Shown: positions 34,293 to 43,120 of the stretch, piece by piece
Layout of the letters: each line of letters opens with the position of its first letter
How positions within the stretch are numbered: the stretch's first letter is position 1
NCBI GenBank assembly: GCA_965220265.1
Contig: CBDCPM010000004.1
Location: 3,100,001 to 3,164,000, forward strand
Direction: 5' to 3'
From: Bin87 sp965220265
Lineage (GTDB): Bacteria; Chloroflexota; Dehalococcoidia; Lucifugimonadales; UBA3495
DNA length: 64,000 bases
The notes under the pieces: generated by a model
Told to the model about the DNA's origin: nothing
Databases searched by the model: none
What the model saw: only the letters and a program-made list of their open reading frames with translations
Translations under genes and position numbers: made by a program

Positions 34293-35492
34293 CTACTTGC
34301 GCTCGAAAACCGCCGCCACGCCCTGGCCGCCGCCCACGCACATGGTTTCCAGACCCCACTGGGCATCCTGTCGCTGCATCTCGTGGAGCATGGTGGTGAG
34401 GATGCGGGCGCCGGTAGCCGCGATGGGATGACCCAGCGAGATGCCGGAGCCGTTCACGTTCAGGTTGTCCTCGTGGGGCAGTTGCCACTCGCGAAGCACA
34501 GCAAGAACCTGGGCGGCAAAGGCCTCGTTCAACTCGATGATGTCCATGTCACTGAGCGTCATGCCGATCTTGTCCATGACCTTGTTCACCGCCGGCACCG
34601 GGCCGATGCCCATCGTGGCCGGATGGCAACCGGTCACAGCCCAGCCGCGCAGGAACGCCATGGGCTCCAGTCCCAGCTCTTCCAGCTTGTCCTCGGCAAC
34701 CACCAAGCACACTGAAGCAGCGTCGTTCTGGCTGCTGGCGTTTCCCGCAGTGACCACGCCATCCCGCATCACGGGACGCAACCGACCCAGGACCTCCATG
34801 GTTGTATCGGCGCGAGGGCCCTCATCCGTATCGACGATCTTGGGGTCGCCGCGGCGTTGGGGAATGCTCACCGGCACGATCTCGTCCGCGAACTTGCCCG
34901 AGTCCCGAGCGGCCACTGCGCGCTGGTGGCTCCGCAGGGCGTACTCGTCCTGCTCTTCCCGGGGGATTTCGTACTCGCGGGCCAGGTTCTCTGCCGTCTC
35001 GACCATGCCGCCTGGGATGGGCCCAAACCGTTCTTCTGGCGCGATGGTGACACGGGCTCGGGCCAGTCGGTCGTGGAAGGTGACCGAGCCGAACCGCGCC
35101 CCCCAGCGAGACTCGTTGCTGTAGAACTCCGCGCTGCTCATGCTCTCCGCGCCACCGGCGATGACCACGTCAGCGTTTTCAGTCTGGATCAGCATGGAGG
35201 CGTTGAGGATGGCCTGGAGGCCGGAGGAGCAACGGCGGTCCAGTTGGTAGCCTGGCACCTCAATAGGCAAGCCCGCCATCAGGCCGGCCAGACGCCCGAT
35301 GGCGGGGTTTTCTCCGGAGGGGTAGCCGTGGCCCAGGATCACGTCATCGACCTTGGCCGGGTCCACGCCGCTGCGTTCCAGCATGGCCTGAATCACGGTG
35401 GACGCCAGTTCGGCGGCGGGCACGTCACGCAGCGCCCCGCCGAAATTACCGACGGCGGTGCGGACCGGAGAAACGATGGCTACTCCTCTCAT
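34293..35492 (-). CDS. Thiolase (acetyl-CoA C-acyltransferase)
   Basis: 399 residues from the ATG at 35492, five bases after a perfect AAGGAGG. The nucleophile Cys is in QLDRRCSSGLQAI near residue 87, the second active site is NGSGISLGHPIAATGARI, and the C-terminal catalytic Cys is in MCVGGGQGVAAVFE. NEAFAAQVLAV is the conserved NEAFA motif. It catalyses thiolytic cleavage or condensation of acyl-CoA, most likely in fatty-acid or aromatic-acid breakdown. Its neighbours are a Uma2 gene and the uracil-DNA glycosylase, so no dedicated beta-oxidation operon is visible. Confidence 0.92.
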   Translation of the reverse strand: MRGVAIVSPVRTAVGNFGGALRDVPAAELASTVIQAMLERSGVDPAKVDDVILGHGYPSGENPAIGRLAGLMAGLPIEVPGYQLDRRCSSGLQAILNASMLIQTENADVVIAGGAESMSSAEFYSNESRWGARFGSVTFHDRLARARVTIAPEERFGPIPGGMVETAENLAREYEIPREEQDEYALRSHQRAVAARDSGKFADEIVPVSIPQRRGDPKIVDTDEGPRADTTMEVLGRLRPVMRDGVVTAGNASSQNDAASVCLVVAEDKLEELGLEPMAFLRGWAVTGCHPATMGIGPVPAVNKVMDKIGMTLSDMDIIELNEAFAAQVLAVLREWQLPHEDNLNVNGSGISLGHPIAATGARILTTMLHEMQRQDAQWGLETMCVGGGQGVAAVFERK

Positions 35493-35648
35493 GACGGCCT
35501 CCTTAGGGCACACGGACTACTGGCGCAGCGCGACCAGTGGGTTTGCTGAATGATAAAAGCATCATACCCGCCGGAGGTCGGGGTGTAAAACCACCGCAAC
35601 CTGCGCAAACCTGCCGTAACAACGCTCTTTAGCGAAGGCGAATCGAGC

Positions 35649-36380
35649 TCAGAACCCACAGGCATCCCGCGCTCTGGCGAACACGGCGTCGAGCATGGGC
35701 TCGGTCAGCCGGCCGGTTTGCGTGTTCTGCTGGCTGGGGTGATAACAGGCGATCAGAAGAGGTCCGCCTTCCGGCAGCGCTGTCGCCACGTCGTGGCCGA
35801 AGGGCGGCTTGCGTTCCGGCGGCGTACGTCCCGCGGCAGCATAGGACCGCAGGAAAGCATCGAAGGCAATGCGGCCCAGGGCCACGACGGCGCGCAGGTC
35901 GGTGAGCAACTCGATCTCACGGACGATGTAGGGCTGGCAGGTAGCCAACTCCTCGCGGGTTGGCTTGTTGGCCGGCGGAGCACAGCGGCCGGCCGCCGTG
36001 ATCAGCGCGCCGTGGAGTTCCAGTCCGTCCCCAGGACGCACCGACTCGGGCTGGTTGGCGAAACCGGCTCGGTGCAGCGCGCCGAACAGCCAGTCTCCGC
36101 TGCGGTCGCCGGTGAACATGCGGCCCGTGCGGTTGCCGCCGTGAGCCGCCGGCGCGAGACCGACGATCAGCAGGCGAGCATCGGGGTCACCGAAGGCCGC
36201 GAGCGGGCGACCCCAATAGTCCTCCTCGCGGTACATCCGCCGCTTGACCCGTGCAGTCTCCTCCCGCCATTCCACGAGCCGTGGGCAGGCGCGGCACGCG
36301 ACCACCCGGTCCTGAACCGCGCCAATGGTAGTGGCAGCCCACGCTGCCGATTTGGTGTCAGTGGTGATGCCCGTGCTCAT
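35649..36380 (-). CDS. Family 5 uracil-DNA glycosylase (UDGb-like)
   Basis: 243 residues from the ATG at 36380, which overlaps the hydantoinase B gene by 23 bases. Iron-sulfur ligands are suggested by VACRACPRLVEW and later Cys residues. Motif 1 is LLIVGLAPAAHGGNRTGRMFTGD, with Ala in place of a catalytic acid as in type 5 enzymes, and motif 2 is IACYHPSQQNTQTGRLT. It removes uracil and other deaminated bases from DNA, the first step of base excision repair. Confidence 0.85.
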   Translation of the reverse strand: MSTGITTDTKSAAWAATTIGAVQDRVVACRACPRLVEWREETARVKRRMYREEDYWGRPLAAFGDPDARLLIVGLAPAAHGGNRTGRMFTGDRSGDWLFGALHRAGFANQPESVRPGDGLELHGALITAAGRCAPPANKPTREELATCQPYIVREIELLTDLRAVVALGRIAFDAFLRSYAAAGRTPPERKPPFGHDVATALPEGGPLLIACYHPSQQNTQTGRLTEPMLDAVFARARDACGF

Positions 36381-37968
36381 CGTGCCCAACCGGCGCGCCC
36401 CAGCCGCCGCCACCAGGCGTGCGGATGCTCAGCACGTCGCCGGCCTCCACGTCCAGGGTCTCCTTGCCGGCCAGGTGGACCTCTTCAAAGCCGCCCTTCA
36501 GCAGCACGTTTTCGCCGCGCTCGCCGTGGTGTCCGCCGTGGTAGCCAGGCGGAGCGTACCGGCGCCGCTCGGATAGGACGGTCACGCGGGCGGGGCTGAG
36601 AAATTCAACGTCCCGTATGAGCCCGTCGCCGCCCCGGTGCAGTCCGTCGCCCCCGGAACCCCGCCTCAGAGAGTAGCGGCGCAGGCGCAGCGGAAAGGCA
36701 AACTCCAGCGCCTCCACGGGGGTGTTCATGGTGTTGGTCATGTGGGTGTGGATGCCGGATACGCCGTCCTTGTCGGGGCGCGCGCCCATGCCGCCGCCGA
36801 TGGTCTCGTAATAAACGTAGGGCTTGTCGCGGGAAATGTCGTGCCCGCCAATGATCATGTTGTTCATCGTGCCCTGGGACGAAGCCGGAATCCGGTCCGG
36901 CATGGCCTGGCTCATGGCGGCCAGCAGAACGTCGGTGATGCGCTGGGACGTCTCCACATTGCCGCCGGCCACTCCGCGCTGGGGCAGCGGGTCCACCAGG
37001 CTGCCCCGGGGCGTGATGACCTCCACCGGCCTTAGGCAGCCCTGGTTGGCCGGCGCCTCATCGCCGACGACACAGCGCACGACGTAGAGGCTGGCGGACA
37101 CCGTGACGGCACGCGGGGCGTTGATGCAGCCGGGGCGTTGATCGGCGGTTCCGGTGAAGTCAAGGGTCAGCCCGTCGCCTGCCACCGTCACGGCGACGCT
37201 GATGCGCACCGGTTCCTCGCTCAGACCGTCGTCGTCCATATAGTCGGTGACGCGGTAGGTGCCGTCTGGGATCTCGGTGATGCGGCGGCGGGTCAGACGC
37301 TCGGAATAGTCCAGCAGCGCGTCCATGTGCTCCAGGGTTTCGTCCAGGCCGTACCTTTCCGCGATTTCAGTCAGACGCTTGTCGCCCACGCGGATGGACG
37401 CGATCTGCGCCGCCAGGTCGCCCTGCCGATCTTCAGGTGTGCGAGAGTTTCGGCAGATGAGGGCGATGACCTCGTGGTTGATACGCCCCCCACGCGACAG
37501 CTTCAGGGGCGGGATGATCAACCCCTCCTGGTACAACTCGGTGGACAGGGGCATGGAGCCGGGGGCCATGCCTCCCACGTCGGAGTGGTGGCCTCTGTTG
37601 CTGACGTAGCCTATCAGCTGCTTGCCATCTTCTCCCTCAACATACGCTGGCGCCACCAATGTTATGTCGGGCAGATGCGAGCCGCCCATGTAGGGATCGT
37701 TCAGGATGACGATGTCGCCCGGGCGCAGTCCGCGCGGAAAGGTCTGCAACGCCGCCTGCACCGAGGCCGGCATAGCCCCCAGATGCACCGGCTGGTGCGC
37801 GGCCTGGGCCACCATCTCGGCGGCGGGATTGAACAGCGCGCAGGAGAAGTCCTGCCGTTCCTTCATGTTGGTGGAGTAGCTGGTGCGCTGCAGGGCCACG
37901 CCCATCTCCTCAGAAACGGAGATGAACATGTTCTTGAACACTTCGAGGCTGATGGCGTCAACGGGCAT
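36358..37968 (-). CDS. Hydantoinase B / 5-oxoprolinase beta-type subunit
   Basis: 536 residues from the ATG at 37968, with AAGGAACC upstream. It begins DAISLEVFKNMFISVSEEMGVALQRTSYSTNMKERQDFSCAL, the family signature, followed by NDPYMGGSHLPDITLV, SNRGHHSDVGGMAPGSMP and the C-terminal RTPGGGGWGAP. It works with a HyuA-type ATPase subunit to open hydantoin or 5-oxoproline-like rings at the cost of ATP. The likely partner is at 39904-41925, separated by two plus-strand genes and the PIG-L gene, which is an unusual split arrangement. Confidence 0.92.
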   Translation of the reverse strand: MPVDAISLEVFKNMFISVSEEMGVALQRTSYSTNMKERQDFSCALFNPAAEMVAQAAHQPVHLGAMPASVQAALQTFPRGLRPGDIVILNDPYMGGSHLPDITLVAPAYVEGEDGKQLIGYVSNRGHHSDVGGMAPGSMPLSTELYQEGLIIPPLKLSRGGRINHEVIALICRNSRTPEDRQGDLAAQIASIRVGDKRLTEIAERYGLDETLEHMDALLDYSERLTRRRITEIPDGTYRVTDYMDDDGLSEEPVRISVAVTVAGDGLTLDFTGTADQRPGCINAPRAVTVSASLYVVRCVVGDEAPANQGCLRPVEVITPRGSLVDPLPQRGVAGGNVETSQRITDVLLAAMSQAMPDRIPASSQGTMNNMIIGGHDISRDKPYVYYETIGGGMGARPDKDGVSGIHTHMTNTMNTPVEALEFAFPLRLRRYSLRRGSGGDGLHRGGDGLIRDVEFLSPARVTVLSERRRYAPPGYHGGHHGERGENVLLKGGFEEVHLAGKETLDVEAGDVLSIRTPGGGGWGAPVGHDEHGHHH

Positions 37969-38078
37969 GACGGTTCCTTTTCCCCTACTCAATAAATAAG
38001 ACGCCGCGATTGTAGCAGAGCTAATCACCAGGAACGGCGGGCTATACTGCCAGGCGCAGTCATGCGTGAGGGAATTAG

Positions 38079-38843
38079 GTGTTGACTAGAAAAAGACGAG
38101 CCACCGCAATCATGCTGGCGACGGCGATGGCGGTGGCGGTTTTCGCATCCGCCACGGTTGAACCGGCAGGGGCACAGGGTCCACCATCTGACCCTGCGGG
38201 CACTGCTGTATCCACGCTCGACATCGTTACCGATGTGGTCAAGGACTGGCTGGCCATAGTTGGAGCTGGGGTAACCACCGCGGCAGTGGTCGGGGGCGCG
38301 ATCTTGGCGCGGCGCAATGCCCAAATCTTCCGTGCAAAGTCGCCCCACGTGGCTATATCCCATGAGGTTTCGCACCGACCCGTCGGCGATAGCTATGTGC
38401 ATATCTTTGTGACGCCCGTACTGCACAACAGCTCACGGGTGCATATCGAATTTCTAGACGGCTTCGCGGCCATACGACAAATCAGGCCGGTTACGGATGA
38501 CGACGTTGAATTCCTTTATGACCAGGTGTTTGTTGAGCGGGGCTCTGACAATCTCGAATGGCCCTATTTGGACGTGCTGCGGCACCGCTGGGACAGGGAC
38601 GGGCTGCTGGTGGAACCAGGTGAAACGGAAACTGAAATTTTTGACTTCATAGTGCAACGAGATGTCGAATCGGTGGCCGTAACGACATATTTCTACAACT
38701 CCCGGGTAGTTGGACCATTACCGGATGACTCTGAATTGGACACGGTAAAACGACGGAACAGACGGTTCCTTCGCTGGCTGGCGGTCCGCGGGCCAGTGGG
38801 CTGGGGACGTACCGCCGCATATGATATAGTGAATTCGGAATGA
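38079..38843 (+). CDS. Hypothetical membrane protein
   Basis: 254 residues from a GTG at 38079, divergent from the hydantoinase B gene. The N-terminus has a signal-like segment (TAIMLATAMAVAVFASATV) and a second membrane segment (WLAIVGAGVTTAAVVGGAIL), so the C-terminal 170 residues are probably a soluble cytoplasmic domain of beta-strand character (VHIFVTPVLHNSSRVHIEFL). I do not recognise a family. It is followed by a short basic ORF on the same strand. Confidence 0.55.
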   Translation: MLTRKRRATAIMLATAMAVAVFASATVEPAGAQGPPSDPAGTAVSTLDIVTDVVKDWLAIVGAGVTTAAVVGGAILARRNAQIFRAKSPHVAISHEVSHRPVGDSYVHIFVTPVLHNSSRVHIEFLDGFAAIRQIRPVTDDDVEFLYDQVFVERGSDNLEWPYLDVLRHRWDRDGLLVEPGETETEIFDFIVQRDVESVAVTTYFYNSRVVGPLPDDSELDTVKRRNRRFLRWLAVRGPVGWGRTAAYDIVNSE

Positions 38844-38892
38844 TCCAATCGGGCGGATTGCCGTCTCAGTGGTAACAATGGGGGAGACCAAC

Positions 38893-39039
38893 ATGCCGGG
38901 GAAAAGCCGCGTGGTATTGAAAAAGGGCCGAAACCCGGGCCGGGTTCCAACCAATGTCAATAAAACGGGCAAGCCGCCGGGGGCCAAGCCGGTGGAGAGA
39001 AATCAGTCCCGGCCACCGCAGGACAGCAAGGGGTCCTGA
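38893..39039 (+). CDS. Short basic peptide (48 aa), hypothetical
   Basis: The ATG at 38893 has GGGGGAG seven bases upstream, the strongest ribosome-binding site in this part of the window. The product is very basic and proline-rich (KSRVVLKKGRNPGRV, TGKPPGAKPVERNQSRPP), probably disordered and nucleic-acid-binding. It lies 49 bases after the membrane protein gene on the same strand. No family recognised. Confidence 0.35.
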   Translation: MPGKSRVVLKKGRNPGRVPTNVNKTGKPPGAKPVERNQSRPPQDSKGS

Positions 39040-39082
39040 CTACGCGTGGGCGCGGGACGCCTGCACTGAAGACATGTCGGCG

Positions 39083-39907
39083 TTATAGCGCCGCCAGCAA
39101 ATCCAGCGCCCCTGCCGGCGACGCCAACTGATAGTACTCTGTCCCCATCAGGCGGTGCACTATGTCCTTCGGCAGTTGCTCGAACGGGCCGTCATCGCTG
39201 ATCTGAGTCCGGTGACAGGCAAGCGAGGTCAATTTAGTCTCCACCCAGACCGAGACGTCCAGGGTAGTAGTTACTTCCTCGTCGGGCGTGCCTAGCGAGT
39301 CGATGGCGTCGACCGCGAAGGGCGGCGTAATCCCCCGGTCGGTCATCTCCTTCCACCAGGTTTGAAACACACCACGGGGGAAGCAGACGTAGTAGAGCAG
39401 CGGCGTGGCCGCATCGGGGTCGGAGGCACGCTCGGCGGTGGCGGTGGCGGTGGCGTGGGCGCACATCGTCTTGTGGTCGGGGTGACCGTAGCCGCCACTG
39501 GGGTCGTGGGTCAGTACGACGTGAGGGTTGACCTCGGCGATGATGTCGCTCAACTGCCCGATCACGACGTCGGCCTCAGCATTGCAGTACGCGTTGGGAT
39601 GACGGTTGTCGTCAGAACCGTCCATACCGCTGTCACGGTAGTCCAGGAACCGCACGTCGCCGATACCGGTGATGTCCATGGCGTTCCGGAGTTCCTGCTT
39701 GCGGACCTGCCACAGGTTCTCCGGCGTCGCCAGTGCAGGGTCGCTGATCTCGCCCACGTCGCCGTTGGTGGCGCAGACCAGCGTGACCCGCGCTCCGCCG
39801 GCCGCCAGCATCGCCAGCAGCCCCCCCGAAGCGAACCCCTCATCGTCGGGGTGGGCGTAACAGGCCAGGATGGACAGCCGGGAGATATCAATCGGCGACG
39901 TGCTCAT
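39083..39907 (-). CDS. PIG-L family deacetylase
   Basis: 274 residues. ILACYAHPDDEGFASGGLLA is the zinc-binding AHPDDE motif, and VVLTHDPSGGYGHPDHKTMC gives the second zinc histidines. VTLVCATNGDVGE is the LTxGExG-like block. Family members remove N-acetyl groups from sugars such as GlcNAc-inositol, bacillithiol precursors or other glycans. Its ATG overlaps the stop of the HyuA gene (ATGA), so the two are translationally coupled. Substrate unknown. Confidence 0.9.
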   Translation of the reverse strand: MSTSPIDISRLSILACYAHPDDEGFASGGLLAMLAAGGARVTLVCATNGDVGEISDPALATPENLWQVRKQELRNAMDITGIGDVRFLDYRDSGMDGSDDNRHPNAYCNAEADVVIGQLSDIIAEVNPHVVLTHDPSGGYGHPDHKTMCAHATATATAERASDPDAATPLLYYVCFPRGVFQTWWKEMTDRGITPPFAVDAIDSLGTPDEEVTTTLDVSVWVETKLTSLACHRTQISDDGPFEQLPKDIVHRLMGTEYYQLASPAGALDLLAAL

Positions 39908-41925
39908 GCGCTTGCCTCGCCAGCGGGCTGGAGAAGCAGGTTGCCGTAGGGATCGACCTCGCCGTTCCAGCCGGGCGGCACGACGATGGTAGTGTCCAAC
40001 TGCAGCAGCAACGCCGGGCCCGTGATGCGGTTGCCGGTGCGCAGCCGGTCCCGGTTATACAGAGTCGTGGGCACCATTCCGCCGGCGAACACGACATCGG
40101 CAGTGCTGATGACGGCATGGGCTGCGTCGGAACCGGAATCGGGAGCAGGTTCCAGAAGAGGCTTGTCCACCGCCAATTCCAGCTTGAGCCGAAGGTTGAC
40201 CACCTCCACCGGCAGAGCGCGGTCGGCGTAGCCAAAGCGCTGCAGGTGGGCCGCATAGAATTCGGAGGCGATGCTGCGCATGAGGTCGCCGCGCCCGGTC
40301 AGCGACGGGCAATCCAAGGTCAGCTCGAAAGATTGCCCCACATAGCGCACGTCCAGGAACCGGCGCGGTGTCATGGCATCGGCGGGCAGCCCCTCCTCGA
40401 CCAGTTCGGCGCGCGCCAGCTGTTCCATCCCGTGAAACTCTTCCTCCAGGCGTACTTTGTCCAGGTCCCCACCCCGCAGCATCACGGTGCGCGAGTAGTC
40501 CTTGACCACATCCGCTATCGCGACCCCCAGCGCTGATAAGATGCCGGGATGCCCGGGCACCAGGACGCGCGGGATCCCCAACTCGGCGGCCAGCTCGCAG
40601 GCGTGCATCGGACCCGCGCCGCCGAAGGGTATGAGAGTAAATTCACGCGGGTCGTAGCCGCGTTCCAGCGAGATGGCGCGGATGGCGCGCTCCATGTTGG
40701 AGTTGACGACGCGAATGATCCCCAACGCAGTGTCGGTGACGGACGCGCCCACCCCGGCGGACAGGTCACCCATCAAAGACTGCGACCGTTCCTGGTCCAG
40801 CGTCATGCGGCCGCCCAGGAACCCATCCGACCGCAGGCGTCCCAACGTCAGGTTGGCGTCGGTCACGGTGATCCGGTCGCCCTCGCCGTAACACGCCGGC
40901 CCCGGGTCCGCGCCGGCCGACTGCGGGCCGACCACCAGGGCGCCGCCGGCGTCAACGCGGGCGATGGAGCCGCCGCCGGCTCCCACGGTGTGGATCTCGA
41001 TCATTGGCACGCTGACCGGATAGCCGCCTAGGTTCGCGGAGGTGGTTTCCTTAATGCGGCCGGGGCAGAGGGACACATCGGTGGAAGTGCCGCCCATGTC
41101 CAGCGTGATGATGTCGGGATAGCCGGCCTGCACGCCGGTGTAAAACGCCCCCACCACGCCGCCGGCCGGGCCGCTGAGGATGGTGCGCACCGGCTGGTCC
41201 GCGGCCAGGCTGGCGGTGATGCTGCCTCCCGACGACTGCATGACGCGCAACCCATGGCCGAGCACCGATTCCAGCTGCGTCAGATAACGGGCCATCACCG
41301 GCCCCACGTACGAGTTCACCACCACCGTGCTGGTGCGCTCGTACTCTCGAAACTCCGGCAGGATCCGCGACGATATTGAGATGAACGGCCGGCTGGGTAG
41401 CTGGGCCAAGCGGCCAGCCAACGTTTCCTCATGGACTGGGTTAAGGAAAGAGAACAGGAAAGAAACCGCGACCCCATCCACCTGGGCCTCATTGAGCAGG
41501 TCCACCAGCGCGTCCACCGACTCGGGCGTCAAATCCTCGAGTATGGTTCCCGTATAGTCAATCCGTTCCGGCAACCCGAAGCGCAACTGCCAGGGGGCCA
41601 GGGGCTCGGGACGCTCCATAGACAGGTCATACAGGTCGGCCCGGTTCTGCCTGCCGATCTCCAGCACGTCCTCGAACCCCATGGTAGTGACCAGGGCGGT
41701 GCGGCCTCCCTTGCCTTCCAGCAGGGCATTGGTTGCCACCGTGCTGCCGTGGATGAAATCGGCAGTCGCGATGTCAACGCCGGTATCGCGCACTCCCGCA
41801 GTGATGCCCACCGACGGGTCTGCCGGCGTGGACGGCAGTTTGTGGACGGAAAGAACGCCGTCCCGGAGGACGGCGATATCGGTAAAAGTACCGCCGACAT
41901 CTATGCCGACTACGGTGGTTGACAT
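39904..41925 (-). CDS. Hydantoinase A / 5-oxoprolinase alpha-type subunit (HyuA)
   Basis: 673 residues. TVVGIDVGGTFTDIAVLRDG is the ASKHA-type phosphate-binding start, and DMGGTSTDVSLCPG is the second phosphate loop. VGAGGGSIARVDAGGALVVGPQSAGADPGPACYG is the family signature. Together with a B subunit it performs ATP-dependent ring opening of hydantoins, 5-oxoproline or, in carboxylase relatives, acetone. The B subunit lies 2 kb away at 36358-37968. Length and motifs are normal. Confidence 0.92.
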   Translation of the reverse strand: MSTTVVGIDVGGTFTDIAVLRDGVLSVHKLPSTPADPSVGITAGVRDTGVDIATADFIHGSTVATNALLEGKGGRTALVTTMGFEDVLEIGRQNRADLYDLSMERPEPLAPWQLRFGLPERIDYTGTILEDLTPESVDALVDLLNEAQVDGVAVSFLFSFLNPVHEETLAGRLAQLPSRPFISISSRILPEFREYERTSTVVVNSYVGPVMARYLTQLESVLGHGLRVMQSSGGSITASLAADQPVRTILSGPAGGVVGAFYTGVQAGYPDIITLDMGGTSTDVSLCPGRIKETTSANLGGYPVSVPMIEIHTVGAGGGSIARVDAGGALVVGPQSAGADPGPACYGEGDRITVTDANLTLGRLRSDGFLGGRMTLDQERSQSLMGDLSAGVGASVTDTALGIIRVVNSNMERAIRAISLERGYDPREFTLIPFGGAGPMHACELAAELGIPRVLVPGHPGILSALGVAIADVVKDYSRTVMLRGGDLDKVRLEEEFHGMEQLARAELVEEGLPADAMTPRRFLDVRYVGQSFELTLDCPSLTGRGDLMRSIASEFYAAHLQRFGYADRALPVEVVNLRLKLELAVDKPLLEPAPDSGSDAAHAVISTADVVFAGGMVPTTLYNRDRLRTGNRITGPALLLQLDTTIVVPPGWNGEVDPYGNLLLQPAGEASA

Positions 41926-41931
41926 CTGGGA

Positions 41932-42261
41932 TTAATTCTCTCCTGATTGATCGTCTACAGTCTCGCTTCCTGGCGTCAAACCGAAGGCCTCTTCGAGGCG
42001 ACGAAACTTGGCTTCAAGTCGCTGCTGATCACGCAAACTACGCAGTTCCTCTTCGGCCCGATCGGCTCGCTGTCGTTCCCGTTCAGCACGGTCGTCCCAC
42101 GAGATGCCTGGTGCCGAAGCAAAACCTCCCAAGGCATTGCCGCTGAAGGAAACGGTCAATTGAACACTTCCGGCAGCAGCGTCGTGCTGAAACGCCAGCC
42201 AAGCCCGCGCCGTCATCAATACCAGTGTGGTCGTGCAGGTGGCAAAAGCCAGTATATACAA
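41932..42261 (-). CDS. Small protein with Uma2-like C-terminal coiled coil
   Basis: 109 residues. The N-terminus is weakly hydrophobic (MYILAFATCTTTLVLMTARA). After about residue 55 there is a charged coiled coil (DDRAERERQRADRAEEELRSL) of the kind that ends many Uma2-type proteins. It stops six bases before hyuA starts. It may be a remnant of a Uma2 gene or a stand-alone small protein; I cannot decide. Confidence 0.35.
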   Translation of the reverse strand: MYILAFATCTTTLVLMTARAWLAFQHDAAAGSVQLTVSFSGNALGGFASAPGISWDDRAERERQRADRAEEELRSLRDQQRLEAKFRRLEEAFGLTPGSETVDDQSGEN

Positions 42262-42292
42262 TCACCGCCGCGGGTTCACCCAGTTACCCAAC

Positions 42293-43012
42293 TCATTCGG
42301 CCAACGCAATGCGCAGACGCTTGTTGATCCGTCCCTTGCTCTCGTGACCAACGACTTCGATGCGGCCAACTTCGCTGGTATTGCGCACGTGGGTGCCACC
42401 GTCGGCCTGGAGATCCAGACCCTGGATGTCGATGGTGCGGATTTCGGTGATGGCCGTCGGCAAGAGGTTTATCTTGGTGCGAATCAGGTCGGGATGCGCG
42501 TCGGCCTCGTGCCGGCTCAGGAACCCCACTCCGATGTCCCGACCTTCCGCCACTTCCGCGTTGATGCGCGATTTAACCTCATCGGCGAACTCGGCCGACA
42601 TGTTTTCCAACTCGAAATCCATGCGCGCGCGACCGGGTTGCATATCACCGCCCGTGACCAGCGCCCCGTAGTCTTGCCACACGACTCCACATAGGATATG
42701 CAGGGCCGTATGCGTTCTCATCAGAAGATAGCGGCGTTCCCAGTCGATAGCCCCGTGTACCTCAGTCCCGACGGCAGGCCGGTCCGAGCCATCTATCGTG
42801 TGCACAATGGAGCCACCAGAACGGGACGCTTTCGAAACCCGAAACTCGGCACCTGACGGATCGGTCAGCGTACCCACGTCGCAGGGCTGCCCGCCGCCTC
42901 CGATGTAGAAAGCGGTACGGTCCAACTCCACGCCTCCGTCATCCGTAACCGCCGTCACGGTTGCGTCGAACTCGGATACGTAGGCGTCGGTCAGGAACAG
43001 CAACTCGGTCAT
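42293..43012 (-). CDS. Alanyl-tRNA editing protein (AlaX-like)
   Basis: 239 residues. FYIGGGGQPCDVGTL is the N-terminal glycine-rich motif, RTHTALHILCGVVW supplies the first HxxxH zinc ligands, and LDLQADGGTHVRNTSEVG is the second zinc motif. AlaX proteins hydrolyse Ser- or Gly-mischarged tRNA-Ala in trans. In alanyl-tRNA synthetase and many AlaX proteins the second motif is CGGTHV; here the Cys position is Asp, so the zinc site has one unusual ligand. It is divergent from dnaN. Confidence 0.88.
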   Translation of the reverse strand: MTELLFLTDAYVSEFDATVTAVTDDGGVELDRTAFYIGGGGQPCDVGTLTDPSGAEFRVSKASRSGGSIVHTIDGSDRPAVGTEVHGAIDWERRYLLMRTHTALHILCGVVWQDYGALVTGGDMQPGRARMDFELENMSAEFADEVKSRINAEVAEGRDIGVGFLSRHEADAHPDLIRTKINLLPTAITEIRTIDIQGLDLQADGGTHVRNTSEVGRIEVVGHESKGRINKRLRIALAE

Positions 43013-43082
43013 GGTAGCCTCGCGATACGCCGAAGCGCGTTGTGCCGGGGATGTGCCACATTATAGCAATCAACCCGCGTGA

Positions 43083-43088
43083 TATAAT
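43083..43088 (+). promoter_or_regulatory. Probable -10 element of the dnaN promoter
   Basis: TATAAT preceded by TGA forms an extended -10 (TGnTATAAT) 32 bases upstream of the dnaN start, in the 108-base gap between divergent genes. The -35 candidate TTATAG at 43061-43066 is weak, as is usual with extended -10 promoters. Confidence 0.45.
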
Positions 43089-43120
43089 TTCGCCCAATTT
43101 CGATATCGGATTGAACCGCG

